Shown here piece by piece: positions 33,682 through 42,849 of a DNA stretch of 64,000 bases. How positions within the stretch are numbered: the stretch's first letter is position 1; the number at the start of each line of letters is the position of its first letter. The DNA is from Paenibacillus sp. HW567 (GTDB lineage: Bacteria; Bacillota; Bacilli; Paenibacillales; Paenibacillaceae). The position numbers were made by a program, and so were the translations under genes. The notes beneath the pieces were generated by a model. It was not told where the DNA came from. It did no database searches and worked only from the letters and a program-made list of their open reading frames with translations. The stretch is from the NCBI RefSeq assembly GCF_000374185.1, contig NZ_KB910518.1, positions 2,861,687-2,925,686 of the forward strand, in the 5' to 3' direction.

Positions 33682-35064
33682 GGCTCAAAACAGAAATCAG
33701 TGCTTGACGAAATGAATATCGGATAAAATTGGAAAAACATCTGCTAATCCTGTATTGTTGTAAGTCCCCACCCACAACAAAAGGAATAGACAGATGCCAA
33801 CTCAGTATATCAACGAACTGCTCGACATACCAGAGCTAAAGATTCACCAACTGTTATCCGTTCATGAGGATGAAGTTCACATAGAAGCCGTGCCGTTAGA
33901 TGACAAGCAAATCTGCCCATGCTGCGCTTCGGATCAAGAAGTCATTCGGAAGGGAAGCAATGGTATGCGAACCGTCCGACATCTATCCGTTTTTGAAAAG
34001 AAAACCTATCTGCACGTGCCGACTATTCGCATGTTTTGTAATAGCTGCGAAGCCGGGTTCGTATGGATATATGATTTCGTTGGTCCCAAACAACGTTACA
34101 GCAGGCTTCTTCGCTCCCACACGGTCGAACAGGCTCTTGGATCCACGGCCGCGCATAGCGCCAGGATGCAGCAAGCGCCGGCAAGTACCGTACAACGTAT
34201 GCATAACGAGGCGGTTCCTGACGTTAGCGATGCGCTCTACGAACAAGTGTGGGAAGAAGCCAAAGGAACGTCTGAATTGGTTCTGGGTGTCGATGACTTC
34301 GCGATCAAGAAAGGTCATACGTATAACACCGGCATTCACAACCTTAAAGGCGAGACGATGCTGGACCTGCTGCCGGGCCGAAAGCTGGAAGCCCTGCGGG
34401 CGTATGCCCAGGCACATCCGGAGTTCCTTCTGCTTCACCCGAAGGCAGTGGTTATGGATCTGGCTCAGGCCTACCACACTTGGATTGGCGAGTGTTTTCC
34501 GAAAGCGATTCGCATCGCAGATCGGTTTCATGTTCACGGTTATGTAATTGAAAGCGTGCAAGAAGTTCGGAAAACCGTTCAGCCTACACTGTCGCCGCGT
34601 GCCAAAGCATACCTGAAAGCGAACCATCGCCTCCTGAATCCGCCTGCCGAAGCGCTGAACGAGGAAAGCAAAAAGAAGTTGGACGCCATACTGAGCTACT
34701 CCCCGCTGCTGCGCAGCGTGTGGGAATGGAAAGAAGCGTTCACGACTTGGTATGATTGCTCGCCTAGCTATGTCGTTGCCATGCTGGGATTTGAGCGTTG
34801 GTGTAAGCAAGGCGATCAGATCGACCACGCCGCCGTCCAAAGTGCGCTAAAGACCATGCGTAATTGGCAAGAGGAGATCGTAAATTACCATCTATGCCGA
34901 TGGACAAACGCAACCGTAGAGGGCCGCCACAATCGAATTAAAGCCTTTCAACGCCGCCATTATTTTACAAGGAATCGCAGTCGCTATAAGGCGGGTATTC
35001 TGATCGAATGTAACCGCCATCGGATGTTGTGCTAATAATCAAGCACTGATTCTGAGGTTGAACC
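33682..35064 (+). mobile_element. complete ISL3-family insertion sequence with 8-bp target duplication
   Basis: The element is 1383 bp. Its 26-base imperfect terminal repeats start GGCTCAAAAC (33682) and, on the complement, GGTTCAACCT (35064), both ending ATCAGTGCTTGA; 19 of 26 bases match. The flanks carry the identical 8-mer ATTTTGAT (33674-33681 and 35065-35072), the target duplication size of ISL3. The intact ends and transposase indicate a fairly recent insertion. The right end supplies the last codons and stop of the TOPRIM-like gene. Confidence 0.95.
33794..35035 (+). CDS. ISL3-family transposase
   Basis: 413 residues. The N-terminus has a zinc-finger set (CPCC about residue 42, FCNSC about residue 82) and a helix-turn-helix; the catalytic DDE residues fit Asp in LVLGVDDFAIKKG, Asp in AVVMDLAQAYH and Glu in TNATVEGRHNRIKAFQRRHYF. 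Length is normal for the family (400-430). It fills the element between the two terminal repeats. No frameshift is seen, so it is probably active. Confidence 0.93.
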   Translation: MPTQYINELLDIPELKIHQLLSVHEDEVHIEAVPLDDKQICPCCASDQEVIRKGSNGMRTVRHLSVFEKKTYLHVPTIRMFCNSCEAGFVWIYDFVGPKQRYSRLLRSHTVEQALGSTAAHSARMQQAPASTVQRMHNEAVPDVSDALYEQVWEEAKGTSELVLGVDDFAIKKGHTYNTGIHNLKGETMLDLLPGRKLEALRAYAQAHPEFLLLHPKAVVMDLAQAYHTWIGECFPKAIRIADRFHVHGYVIESVQEVRKTVQPTLSPRAKAYLKANHRLLNPPAEALNEESKKKLDAILSYSPLLRSVWEWKEAFTTWYDCSPSYVVAMLGFERWCKQGDQIDHAAVQSALKTMRNWQEEIVNYHLCRWTNATVEGRHNRIKAFQRRHYFTRNRSRYKAGILIECNRHRMLC

Positions 35065-35713
35065 ATTTTGATAGCAAATAATTAAAACTTGGAGATTTAT
35101 TATTCCTTATATCCATTAACTCCCCGATATCTTTTGCCCACTTGCACTTTTCAGCCCCGATTTCATAATATGAAGAAGCATTTTTCTTTAACTGAGCCAC
35201 TCCCCCTTGAAATACAATATCAGCAAGAAGCTCCCAAGTTCCAATTATTGTATCAGGCTCATAGTTTTGTAGTAATGGACGTTTAGCATTTGGATAGGCG
35301 GACATAACCGCATCGCTGTCTCCCAGAAGCCATGCTTCCATTTCTTCAACAGCGATACAAAAAAATACATCAATATCTAAATTGAGTTCATCATACATGT
35401 CTAATAATTGATTATTAAACTCAGAAAAAACCTTATCATCGCAATCAACCACTACAAAAATAGCTTTCTTAGGTAAAAACGATAAAGATCTATTAAATCC
35501 TTTAAGATATCCAGGTAAATCACTTAAGAGTCTACGAGTTTTCACTTCGCTGATTTTCACATTTTTTGTTGGCAATCCACCAATGCCCTTAAAACCATTT
35601 ATTCTGTAAGTAATATTTGAATAGGATTCTGTATACTTATTCATAATCTTTTCAAGCAATATTTTACCAGAGTTATCTTCAACAAGGAATTCAACATAAA
35701 CATCATCGTTCAT
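35039..35713 (-). CDS. TOPRIM-like (DUF4276-type) protein, C-terminus altered by ISL3
   Basis: 224 residues. The N-terminal VEFLVEDNSGK (Glu) and central FVVVDCDDKV (D-x-D) fit a TOPRIM-like metal site, and CIAVEEMEAWLLGDSDA resembles DUF4276. It starts 12 bases after the AAA ATPase stop, so the two form an operon. The last codons FNLRISA and the stop come from the ISL3 end; across the element the original tail would read LDHLCNRNI and stop near 33654. The AT-rich composition contrasts with the neighbours. A nuclease or nuclease-like effector is inferred. Confidence 0.7.
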   Translation of the reverse strand: MNDDVYVEFLVEDNSGKILLEKIMNKYTESYSNITYRINGFKGIGGLPTKNVKISEVKTRRLLSDLPGYLKGFNRSLSFLPKKAIFVVVDCDDKVFSEFNNQLLDMYDELNLDIDVFFCIAVEEMEAWLLGDSDAVMSAYPNAKRPLLQNYEPDTIIGTWELLADIVFQGGVAQLKKNASSYYEIGAEKCKWAKDIGELMDIRNNKSPSFNYLLSKWFNLRISA

Positions 35714-35725
35714 AACAACTCACAC

Positions 35726-36952
35726 CTATCCGAAGTAATCACTGTACCAAAGATCTCCTAGATTAATATCTTCCTCATTGAGAGCATTAACGTGATCATA
35801 TTCCGAGGCTCGTTTTATTGTAGAAAAACCATCTTTTTGTTTTTCGAGAACCCAAACTTCATCTGGAGAGAGCGCATTTACAAAGAAAGGACTGTGTGTT
35901 GTAATAAATAACTGTTTTGAGTACCCTCCCTTAACACTTTTTTTCATTTCAACAGCAAGATCTGTTAAATATTTATGATATAAACCATTTTCAGGCTCTT
36001 CAATGAAAACCAGAGGTCGGGGCTCTTTCTCATGAAGGAGTAAGTAATAGGCAAAAAGTTTCAAGGTTCCATCAGACATTTTTTGCGAATAAAATGGATT
36101 AGTAAAACCTTCTTCCGAAAATTCAAGAACTAATTGTCCGTTTTGAAGTTTTACTGGTTCAATTTTCGATATGCCAGTCAACTTTGATTGAATGTTTTTT
36201 AGAACCTTTCTGAATTCTTGCGGATCTTCTCTATGTAGAAATTGAGCCACATTATTAAGATTATTTCCTAAACGATTAAGGTATTTTTGTGGTCCTGCAT
36301 TGGGTATTTCTCTGGCTGATGTAGGTGAAAAATAACACAGGTACCAATTCTTCAGAAAATCTTTAAACTGTACAATGCGTGGATGTTCCTTTAGTTCTCC
36401 CAGAGTAACTATGCCTAATTGTCGTGGATCAGCTAATTCAACGTTAACTTTCTCTCCGACTTCAGTTACCGAGTCTTCATAAAGCCCTGTATCATTGCCT
36501 TTAAAAGCATAACCTTTGCCCATTTCTAGGTAAAGAAAAGATAATGGTTTTCCATATCTCTCTTTAACTCTTCGTTGCCGTAGACGTTCCTTTTGAACAA
36601 TTGGTCTACCTGTTCGATCCAAACCGATGGACAATTCATATGTTATTGGTGAAGAATTACTAGTTTCTCTGTAATACAATTCGAATTCAATTGAATCTTG
36701 AATACCTTGAGAAATCACCTTGTCGAATCCACCTCTTCCGTTTAAATCGCAAGCAACCTCTACACCTTTTTCAAGACAATCAGCCAAGAAGCCAAAGGCA
36801 TCAGCAAGAGTACTTTTCCCAGTCCCACTTTGTCCGATAATTGCATTTATATTTGACAATTCGGTTCCATCTTTATCAGATAAAAGCTTTCCCATCTTTA
36901 TATCTTTAAGAGATCCGTAATTTTTAATTCGAATGCCTGCCACTCTTCCCAC
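35726..36952 (-). CDS. AAA15/21-type ATPase, candidate defence sensor
   Basis: 408 residues of the ABC/SMC-like ATPase class found in OLD, RloA and PARIS-type systems: Walker A IIGQSGTGKST (about residue 40), signature-like KMSDGTLKLFAYYLL, Walker B PLVFIEEPENGLYHKYL and the switch ITTHSPFFVNAL. GTG 36952 is preferred because AGAGGTGG lies about eight bases upstream and the domain start (IRIKNYGSLKD) follows; ATGs at 36991 or 36988 have no ribosome site. Paired with the TOPRIM-like gene it resembles two-gene abortive-infection systems (AbiL or PARIS layout). Function not proven. Confidence 0.75.
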   Translation of the reverse strand: MGRVAGIRIKNYGSLKDIKMGKLLSDKDGTELSNINAIIGQSGTGKSTLADAFGFLADCLEKGVEVACDLNGRGGFDKVISQGIQDSIEFELYYRETSNSSPITYELSIGLDRTGRPIVQKERLRQRRVKERYGKPLSFLYLEMGKGYAFKGNDTGLYEDSVTEVGEKVNVELADPRQLGIVTLGELKEHPRIVQFKDFLKNWYLCYFSPTSAREIPNAGPQKYLNRLGNNLNNVAQFLHREDPQEFRKVLKNIQSKLTGISKIEPVKLQNGQLVLEFSEEGFTNPFYSQKMSDGTLKLFAYYLLLHEKEPRPLVFIEEPENGLYHKYLTDLAVEMKKSVKGGYSKQLFITTHSPFFVNALSPDEVWVLEKQKDGFSTIKRASEYDHVNALNEEDINLGDLWYSDYFG

Positions 36953-37000
36953 AGTAACACCACCTCTCACATTCCCACATTTTTTCATCACAAAAGCGCA

Positions 37001-37030
37001 TTCATATATACAATCTTCATATATACAATC
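37001..37030. repeat. 15-bp tandem duplication upstream of the ATPase gene
   Basis: TTCATATATACAATC occurs twice without a gap. It lies 50-80 bases upstream of the ATPase start and duplicates a TATATA-rich, promoter-like stretch. The remaining 260 bases up to the chemoreceptor promoter are AT-rich and show no gene. Confidence 0.8.
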
Positions 37031-37294
37031 TTTAACAAAGATATACTATATTATAACCGAAATTAATTTGTAGTTCATTTTGTTTTTAATAATTTCTAGG
37101 TTTCCCACACACAATTATAAGAATTCCAATAAAGGTGTGACTTGGCAAATGTGCCGTTTGGATTTAGTAATCGGGTGCTACTCTAATCCTCTCACAACTG
37201 TGGAAAAGTAACTGCAAGAGCCCATTCGATAGCGACCCTTTATGTGCTGAGGTTATGCCGCTGACCGATGACTCTTTATTTTGATTGGTTAGCC

Positions 37295-37322
37295 TAAAGT
37301 AATACCGTAGAATTTCCGACAT
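37295..37322 (+). promoter_or_regulatory. sigma-D (flagellar/chemotaxis) promoter candidate
   Basis: TAAA (37295-37298), 16 bases, TCCGACAT (37315-37322) matches the sigma-D pattern TAAA, 14-16 bases, GCCGATAT at most positions. It lies 45 bases upstream of a chemoreceptor gene, a typical sigma-D target. Confidence 0.6.
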
Positions 37323-37367
37323 ATACCTAAGAGCTTTCGCTCTAAACATACACCAGGGAGATGACAT

Positions 37368-39428
37368 ATGTCACAGCTAATTAATAAACGGCGATTTCAA
37401 CTATCCAGCATTGCAAACACATTGGCCATTGTAACGTTAGTCATTATTGTTGTCGTCTTCTCGATTCTGGGTACCTTCTTTTATTCGAATACCAGAAGCA
37501 TCCTCGTCGATCAGCAAGAATCTATCCTTATGACCAAGACACAGGGCATCGTCAATCAATTTGACGCATTATTCAAAGAAAAAGGCTCATTGGTCAGACA
37601 AATGTCCACCAACACTATTTTCAAGCAATATATTGAGAGTACAACACCAGACCAAGTGACAACCTCTCCTTATGCCGCAGAGACAGTAGCAACTATGGCG
37701 GAAATTGTAAAATCAGAGCCATCCTTTACTGACGTATGGGTTGCGGGAATATCCGGGAAGGGCTACTTTCTCCAAAATGATGGTGCTGCTTCCAAGTCTG
37801 ATTTCGATATCCGGTCACGCCCCTACTTCAAGCCTGCATCTGAAGCCGGCGGTCTATATTATTCTGAGCCTTATGCCGACGTCAACACTGGCACTCTGCT
37901 TATGGGGATTTTCTATCCTATCAAAAATGACAGCAATCAACTGATCGGCTTCATCGTCGCAGATATTGCTTTTAATGGAATCCCGGCCATCATGCAGAGC
38001 TACTCCTTGGGCAGCACTGGTTATTCAATTCTAGCCACCCGGTCAGGTGACATCCTGTATCACCCGGATCAAGACAAAGTGCTAAAAGAAAAAATCAATG
38101 AGAGCCCAGGTGATCTCGGCCAGGTTGGCAAGAAAATGATTAACGGAGGTACCGGCGTAGAGCTGATTAATGACAACGGGGAACACCGTTATATCGGTTA
38201 TGCCACCAGTAAGGATACAGGGTGGTCTGTAGGCCTCACCATTACTCAGCAAGAGGCGCTTAGCCAATTGAAATCCTTCAGAATGGTTACAATCGCCGGT
38301 TTTGCAGCCGCAGCCCTTCTTCTTGTGTTGATCTGTTACATCACGCTCCGTTACCTGTTAAGATCCATCCCAAGACTGCTCACCGCAATCAAACGGATTG
38401 AAGAAGGGGATTTAACCGTTCAATTCAATGAACAATCGAGCAACGAAATCGGGCAAATCGCCCAAGGTATGTCTAACATGGTCCAGAAGATTCAAGGCAT
38501 GATTCAGGTGATCAGTAATACGACTCAGGTGCTGGCCCAGTCATCCCGCAACCTCCAGGCTATTTCTTCGAAAACAGCAGTAACCATGAACGAAACGGCA
38601 ACCGCCATCAATGAGATTGCGAATGCCACCAATTACCAGTCCATTGAATCAGAGAGTATTCTCCGCAAAACCGGAGCATTGTCGAATCAGATTAACGAAA
38701 TTACCAGTGATGCACAGGCAGTAGAAACGATGGCGCAAATCTCTGTGCAACTGAGCGGATCAGGTCTTGCCTTAGTTGAGCAGCTATCCAAATCGGCGGA
38801 AGACAATCACAGGTCTACTCAGGCGGTGTCATCTATTATAGAAGACATTGATCTGAGCCGTCACGAGATTTCGAGCATCGTCGGTACAGTTAATCGAATT
38901 GCCACTCAGACCAACCTTTTGGCTCTCAATGCTTCTATAGAAGCTGCACGTGCAGGTGAACATGGCAGAGGATTTGCCGTGGTTGCCGGAGAGGTACGCA
39001 AGCTTGCTGAGCAGACGGCCTTAGCCACTCAGGAAATCTACGAAAAAGTCAGGGCAATTGAAGAAAAAACGTTAATTTCCGTAGAACACACTAACAATGG
39101 CTTGAAGATTGCTGAAGCAAATGCCAAATCCGCAGAGAATACACAGCAGGTATTCTATAGCCTGAACAAAGACTTAGAGGAATTAAAGGTGCGGATGATT
39201 CAGATCAGCAATAACACCTCTATAGTCCACAAGCACAAGGATGAAATTTTACAGGCAATCGAAATTATTTCTTCCACCACCGAGGAGAATTCCGCCTCCA
39301 CACAAGAGGTTAGCGCCAACACACAGGAGCAGTTGAGCAGCATCGAGCAGGTGGCCGAATTATCAAATCAGTTGAACCAATTATCCGAAAAGCTGGAAGA
39401 AGAGCTGAAGCAGTTTAAGGTTAATTGA
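37368..39428 (+). CDS. methyl-accepting chemotaxis protein
   Basis: 686 residues: membrane helix (about 17-40), extracellular dCache-1 sensor (45-295, with [15 protein letters not shown] and [13 protein letters not shown]), second helix (about 305-327), HAMP, and the long cytoplasmic signalling coiled coil with the conserved tip [18 protein letters not shown] and [15 protein letters not shown] that contacts CheA and CheW. Ligand unknown; dCache receptors often bind amino acids or carboxylates. GGGAG precedes the ATG. Ends convergent to the polyprenyl synthetase gene. Confidence 0.95.
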   Translation: MSQLINKRRFQLSSIANTLAIVTLVIIVVVFSILGTFFYSNTRSILVDQQESILMTKTQGIVNQFDALFKEKGSLVRQMSTNTIFKQYIESTTPDQVTTSPYAAETVATMAEIVKSEPSFTDVWVAGISGKGYFLQNDGAASKSDFDIRSRPYFKPASEAGGLYYSEPYADVNTGTLLMGIFYPIKNDSNQLIGFIVADIAFNGIPAIMQSYSLGSTGYSILATRSGDILYHPDQDKVLKEKINESPGDLGQVGKKMINGGTGVELINDNGEHRYIGYATSKDTGWSVGLTITQQEALSQLKSFRMVTIAGFAAAALLLVLICYITLRYLLRSIPRLLTAIKRIEEGDLTVQFNEQSSNEIGQIAQGMSNMVQKIQGMIQVISNTTQVLAQSSRNLQAISSKTAVTMNETATAINEIANATNYQSIESESILRKTGALSNQINEITSDAQAVETMAQISVQLSGSGLALVEQLSKSAEDNHRSTQAVSSIIEDIDLSRHEISSIVGTVNRIATQTNLLALNASIEAARAGEHGRGFAVVAGEVRKLAEQTALATQEIYEKVRAIEEKTLISVEHTNNGLKIAEANAKSAENTQQVFYSLNKDLEELKVRMIQISNNTSIVHKHKDEILQAIEIISSTTEENSASTQEVSANTQEQLSSIEQVAELSNQLNQLSEKLEEELKQFKVN

Positions 39429-39433
39429 TATCA

Positions 39434-39480
39434 GAAGATGACCGCAGTCGAACCTATCCAAGGGGCTGCCGGTCTTCTTT
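39434..39480 (+). terminator. terminator of the chemoreceptor gene
   Basis: GAAGATGACCGCAG pairs with CTGCCGGTCTTC (two bulges), followed by TTTATTTG. The bases on to the convergent stop at 39497 show nothing else. Confidence 0.65.
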
Positions 39481-39496
39481 ATTTGAAAGGCACATG

Positions 39497-41881
39497 TTAA
39501 CGGTCCCGATGCACCACATAATTCATTAAATGCTTCAGAAACGCGATATTGCGGGGCACTTCCCTCAGTGCTTCCAGGGCAAGGCAGTAGTGCTCCCACA
39601 TCTCCTTACTGGCGCCTTCAAGGCCAAGGATGGATACGAAATTCGAATTATTGTTACCGGAATCCTGGCCAACAGGCTTGCCGAGCAAGCGCACATCCCC
39701 TTCCACATCAAGCAAATCATCCTTAATCTGAAAAGCAATCCCCATATGATAAGCGTACTTCTTGAGCGCGGCAATTTCCGGTTCACTGACTCCTGCGAGC
39801 ATGGCCGGCATAACCAGACAAGCCTCAAACGCCACCCCTGTCTTGTAAAAGCACACCATATTCAACTGCTCCAGCGTCAATGCCTTTCCTTTTGAAGCCA
39901 AATCCATCGCCTGCCCCATGCACATCTCTTCTGCCTTCTGGGCCGAGTAGCGCATCAAAGCAAGCACTGTTTCAGCCTTGAACCGGTCGAGAGACGCTTG
40001 TTCTCCTATCGCCTTCTGGATCAGATACAGGCCGGTTAATTCCGCTGTAGCACTATTGTGAATCTGATGCAAGGTCTGCCGCCCTCTGCGGGTTGACGCA
40101 TTATCCTGTGAAGGCAAATCATCAAAAATCAGGGATGCCGTGTGCATATACTCCAGCGATCTCAACAGCGGCAGGATTGCCTCCCCATCTAAGCCAAATT
40201 CGTTCACTCCCATGACCCAAGTCAATATCGGGCGTACCCGCTTCCCGTCCCCTTCCAGGCTGTAATTTGCAGCATCTATAAGCTGTTCCTTCATTGCCGG
40301 AATCCCTTGAGGCTTGGTAAATTTCAATTGGCGGTTAATCTGATTGCGGACATTCTTAAGCGTATGGGAAAACTCCTCCTTCTCTTTGGCATCGCTTCTC
40401 AGCTCAGCAATCATCCGGTCCCGCAGCAGCTTGTCGAAGAAATCCACATCATCCGCCCGCTGCACCATTTTCTGAATGAGGCGGCTAAATTCCGGGTTCC
40501 CAGAGGCAAAAGTCGCCATCACTTCATCATACTTTGCAGCACCTGCACGTTCTTTATATCGTTTAAGCCCATTGATTGCCCGGTCCAATATCACTTCGCG
40601 CGCCTTGGCATCGGAACCATAGACGTTATGGATCAAATTGGAGATTACCGCCCAGTACAGCTCGAAGGGATTGATCAAATCGGCTCTTTGCTGATGATAT
40701 TGCAGATAATAGGTATAAGGTGTTACCGCACCGTCCTTCATATCATCAGCCATATCCGCGAAATCATCGGCAAGCTGGTTATAGATGCCAAAGAAGAAGG
40801 TCCGCTGCTCAAATCCCCCATCCTCAGGGGCACTGCTCACGGATCGGGCAATCAGCCGGGACGATGAAGATTTTAAAATGACGGGGACATACAGCTCTTC
40901 ATTAGTGTAATCAGCTCGCGACAGTACCTTAACACGGTCGATATCCTGCGCTTGAAAAAAGACATACGACTGCTCAAAAAATGTATGCTGCGTTTCCGTT
41001 CCCTGATGTTCCTTGATATACTCAAAAGCTGCCGAAAGCTCCGAATGGATGTATTGAATCAACTCCATATTATCTCCGGACCATTCCCCCAGCTCAGGCA
41101 CAGCTCCAGTGAGAAGTGCGGTACGTATCATGCTGGAATATTGCTCCTTCTCTTGAACCGTCAACACATTGGAATCAAGCAGATCATCAATGAACGGATA
41201 GGTTAAGCCATAGGAATATCCGAGCCGGATAGCTTCATCCAGCCGGCGGGAACGTTCCTCGGGGGAGACCCCATCGCCCATTTCCTCCATCACATGCAGA
41301 ACAACGCCAACAATGATTTTGATCAGCTTACGCTGGGCATGCTCCGCATCCATCCCCTCCGGAATATGGGAAGATACGGACCTTAGCTTGCCCAATACCC
41401 AGATTGTGGCGGCCTCGATCCCTTCCTTTTGAGCCCACCGGTACACCCCTGCCAAATTCATAAACTCCGGCTGGTTCTCCCTGTTTGCGTTGGCCGGCTT
41501 AAGCAAGTATTTCTTCAAGTCCGCAATGGTTCGCTGAATCCCGGACTGCGTGAGAGAAGAATTCAGAGCTTTGCCCAGATCCCTCATATAAATATAGGAG
41601 ACACTCCGATCCAGGTAATCATCCAATTTCCCCGTATAATTCAGCCACTGAATGTATCTATAATAATCCTTAGTATCGGGTTTTCTCTTTCTCTGTGAAA
41701 AGAAGGGCACCCGGGCAAACCGGCGTATATGACGCTTTTTCCATATTTCGATATCCTCTGTCAGGGCAGTTACATAAGACTTATCCCTGACCTGATTGCA
41801 GAGTAACGCAAAATATTGGGCCGCCTTCTGCTCGGACCTTCGATATCCTGTATCAGCCTGATTTTTAATGTTTTTATTCAT
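39497..41881 (-). CDS. polyprenyl synthetase with a long N-terminal helical domain
   Basis: 794 residues. The C-terminal 300 form a trans-isoprenyl diphosphate synthase with the first aspartate motif LIFDDLPSQDNAS, RRGRQTLH and the second motif QIKDDLLDVEGD. The N-terminal 490 are all-helical with two more aspartate-rich stretches, GKLDDYLDRS (about residue 90) and QLADDFADMADDMKDG (about residue 365), recalling terpene synthase or a second prenyl synthase domain. Normal polyprenyl synthases have about 300 residues. ATG 41881 follows GAGGT. A two-domain terpene or prenyl enzyme is inferred; the product is unknown. Confidence 0.8.
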   Translation of the reverse strand: MNKNIKNQADTGYRRSEQKAAQYFALLCNQVRDKSYVTALTEDIEIWKKRHIRRFARVPFFSQRKRKPDTKDYYRYIQWLNYTGKLDDYLDRSVSYIYMRDLGKALNSSLTQSGIQRTIADLKKYLLKPANANRENQPEFMNLAGVYRWAQKEGIEAATIWVLGKLRSVSSHIPEGMDAEHAQRKLIKIIVGVVLHVMEEMGDGVSPEERSRRLDEAIRLGYSYGLTYPFIDDLLDSNVLTVQEKEQYSSMIRTALLTGAVPELGEWSGDNMELIQYIHSELSAAFEYIKEHQGTETQHTFFEQSYVFFQAQDIDRVKVLSRADYTNEELYVPVILKSSSSRLIARSVSSAPEDGGFEQRTFFFGIYNQLADDFADMADDMKDGAVTPYTYYLQYHQQRADLINPFELYWAVISNLIHNVYGSDAKAREVILDRAINGLKRYKERAGAAKYDEVMATFASGNPEFSRLIQKMVQRADDVDFFDKLLRDRMIAELRSDAKEKEEFSHTLKNVRNQINRQLKFTKPQGIPAMKEQLIDAANYSLEGDGKRVRPILTWVMGVNEFGLDGEAILPLLRSLEYMHTASLIFDDLPSQDNASTRRGRQTLHQIHNSATAELTGLYLIQKAIGEQASLDRFKAETVLALMRYSAQKAEEMCMGQAMDLASKGKALTLEQLNMVCFYKTGVAFEACLVMPAMLAGVSEPEIAALKKYAYHMGIAFQIKDDLLDVEGDVRLLGKPVGQDSGNNNSNFVSILGLEGASKEMWEHYCLALEALREVPRNIAFLKHLMNYVVHRDR

Positions 41882-42024
41882 CGGATGCACTACCTCAATG
41901 TTTTATTTGTTCGGATCATACGTTTTACCTTTATACGAAGGATAATCTGCAAGGTTACGAAATCACACCACAGACTTTTGCTTAATGTTATGATTTAGAT
42001 GAAGATTGGAGGTCAGCTCACGGA

Positions 42025-42786
42025 ATGAATACCTATCGAACGGCTGAAATTGCACGTAATATCGGAGTCCACCCCAATACGGTGCGGCTGTACGAGAACC
42101 TTGGGCTAATCCCCAAGCCGGAACGGAAACCAAATGGCTACCGGGTGTTTACAGATTTGCATCTGGAGCAATTCAAGCTTGTCAGAACGGCCTTACAGGT
42201 GGAGATTCTGCAAAACGGCCTGCGAAAAAAAGCGATTGACATTATCAAGACATCGGCAGCCGGAGATTTCGACAGAGCGATTCTGCTTACCCGAAGCTAT
42301 CTGCAGCAGATTGAACAGGAGCAGCGAAACGCCGAAGAAGCTCTATCCATTGCAGAGCAGCTCTTGTCAGGCAAGAAGCAGGAAACGGACAGCACCTGCC
42401 TCACCAGAAAAGAAACGGCTGACACTCTGCGAATCTCAATGGAGGCGCTAAGAAACTGGGAAATGAACGGTTTGCTTACGGTCAAACGGAGGCACAACGG
42501 CTATCGGGTGTATACGCATGAAGATATCCATCTGCTCAAAATCATACGTTCCCTGCGCTGTGCAAATTATTCCCTTGCAGCGATTCTGCGGATGCTAAGT
42601 GCGCTCTCCAGCGATCCAGAGGCAGATATACGCGAGGTCATTGATACGCCGCAAGATGATGAAGGCATCATTTCGGTATGCGATAAGCTGCTCACCTCCT
42701 TGCGGTATGCCGCAACGAATGCGCGAAGCATGCTCCTGCATCTGGAAGAAATGAAGAAACATTTCAAGGCAAACCCTCCACTATAA
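42025..42786 (+). CDS. MerR-family regulator with two DNA-binding domains
   Basis: 253 residues. Residues 1-70 form a MerR winged helix (YRTAEIARNIGVHPNTVRLYENLGLIPKP...GYRVFTD). A coiled coil follows (70-120), then a second MerR-type helix (about 122-190, TRKETADTLRISMEALRNWEMNGLLTVKRRHNGYRVYTHEDIHLL), then a helical end. Usual MerR proteins have only one such domain. ATG follows TTGGAGG. It precedes an ABC exporter pair that it probably controls. Confidence 0.88.
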   Translation: MNTYRTAEIARNIGVHPNTVRLYENLGLIPKPERKPNGYRVFTDLHLEQFKLVRTALQVEILQNGLRKKAIDIIKTSAAGDFDRAILLTRSYLQQIEQEQRNAEEALSIAEQLLSGKKQETDSTCLTRKETADTLRISMEALRNWEMNGLLTVKRRHNGYRVYTHEDIHLLKIIRSLRCANYSLAAILRMLSALSSDPEADIREVIDTPQDDEGIISVCDKLLTSLRYAATNARSMLLHLEEMKKHFKANPPL

Positions 42787-42817
42787 CACCAGACTTTGCT
42801 CTGGTGTTATTCTTTTT
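42783..42817 (+). terminator. terminator between the MerR gene and the ABC genes
   Basis: ATAACACCAG and CTGGTGTTAT form a perfect 10-bp stem with an 8-base loop, followed by TCTTTTT. It is only 33 bases before the next gene, leaving no room for a normal promoter, so the exporter must be read through or activated at this point. Confidence 0.9.
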
Positions 42818-42849
42818 GTGCACAAAAAAATAAGGAGGATTGCTCTAGC

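Noticed and set aside
33983..34840. 285-codon minus-strand frame inside the ISL3 element
   Set aside because: Antisense of the intact transposase with DDE motifs; no independent support.
37001..37030. Two tandem 15-base repeats considered as a CRISPR-like array
   Set aside because: Only two direct copies with no spacer, and no cas genes in the window.
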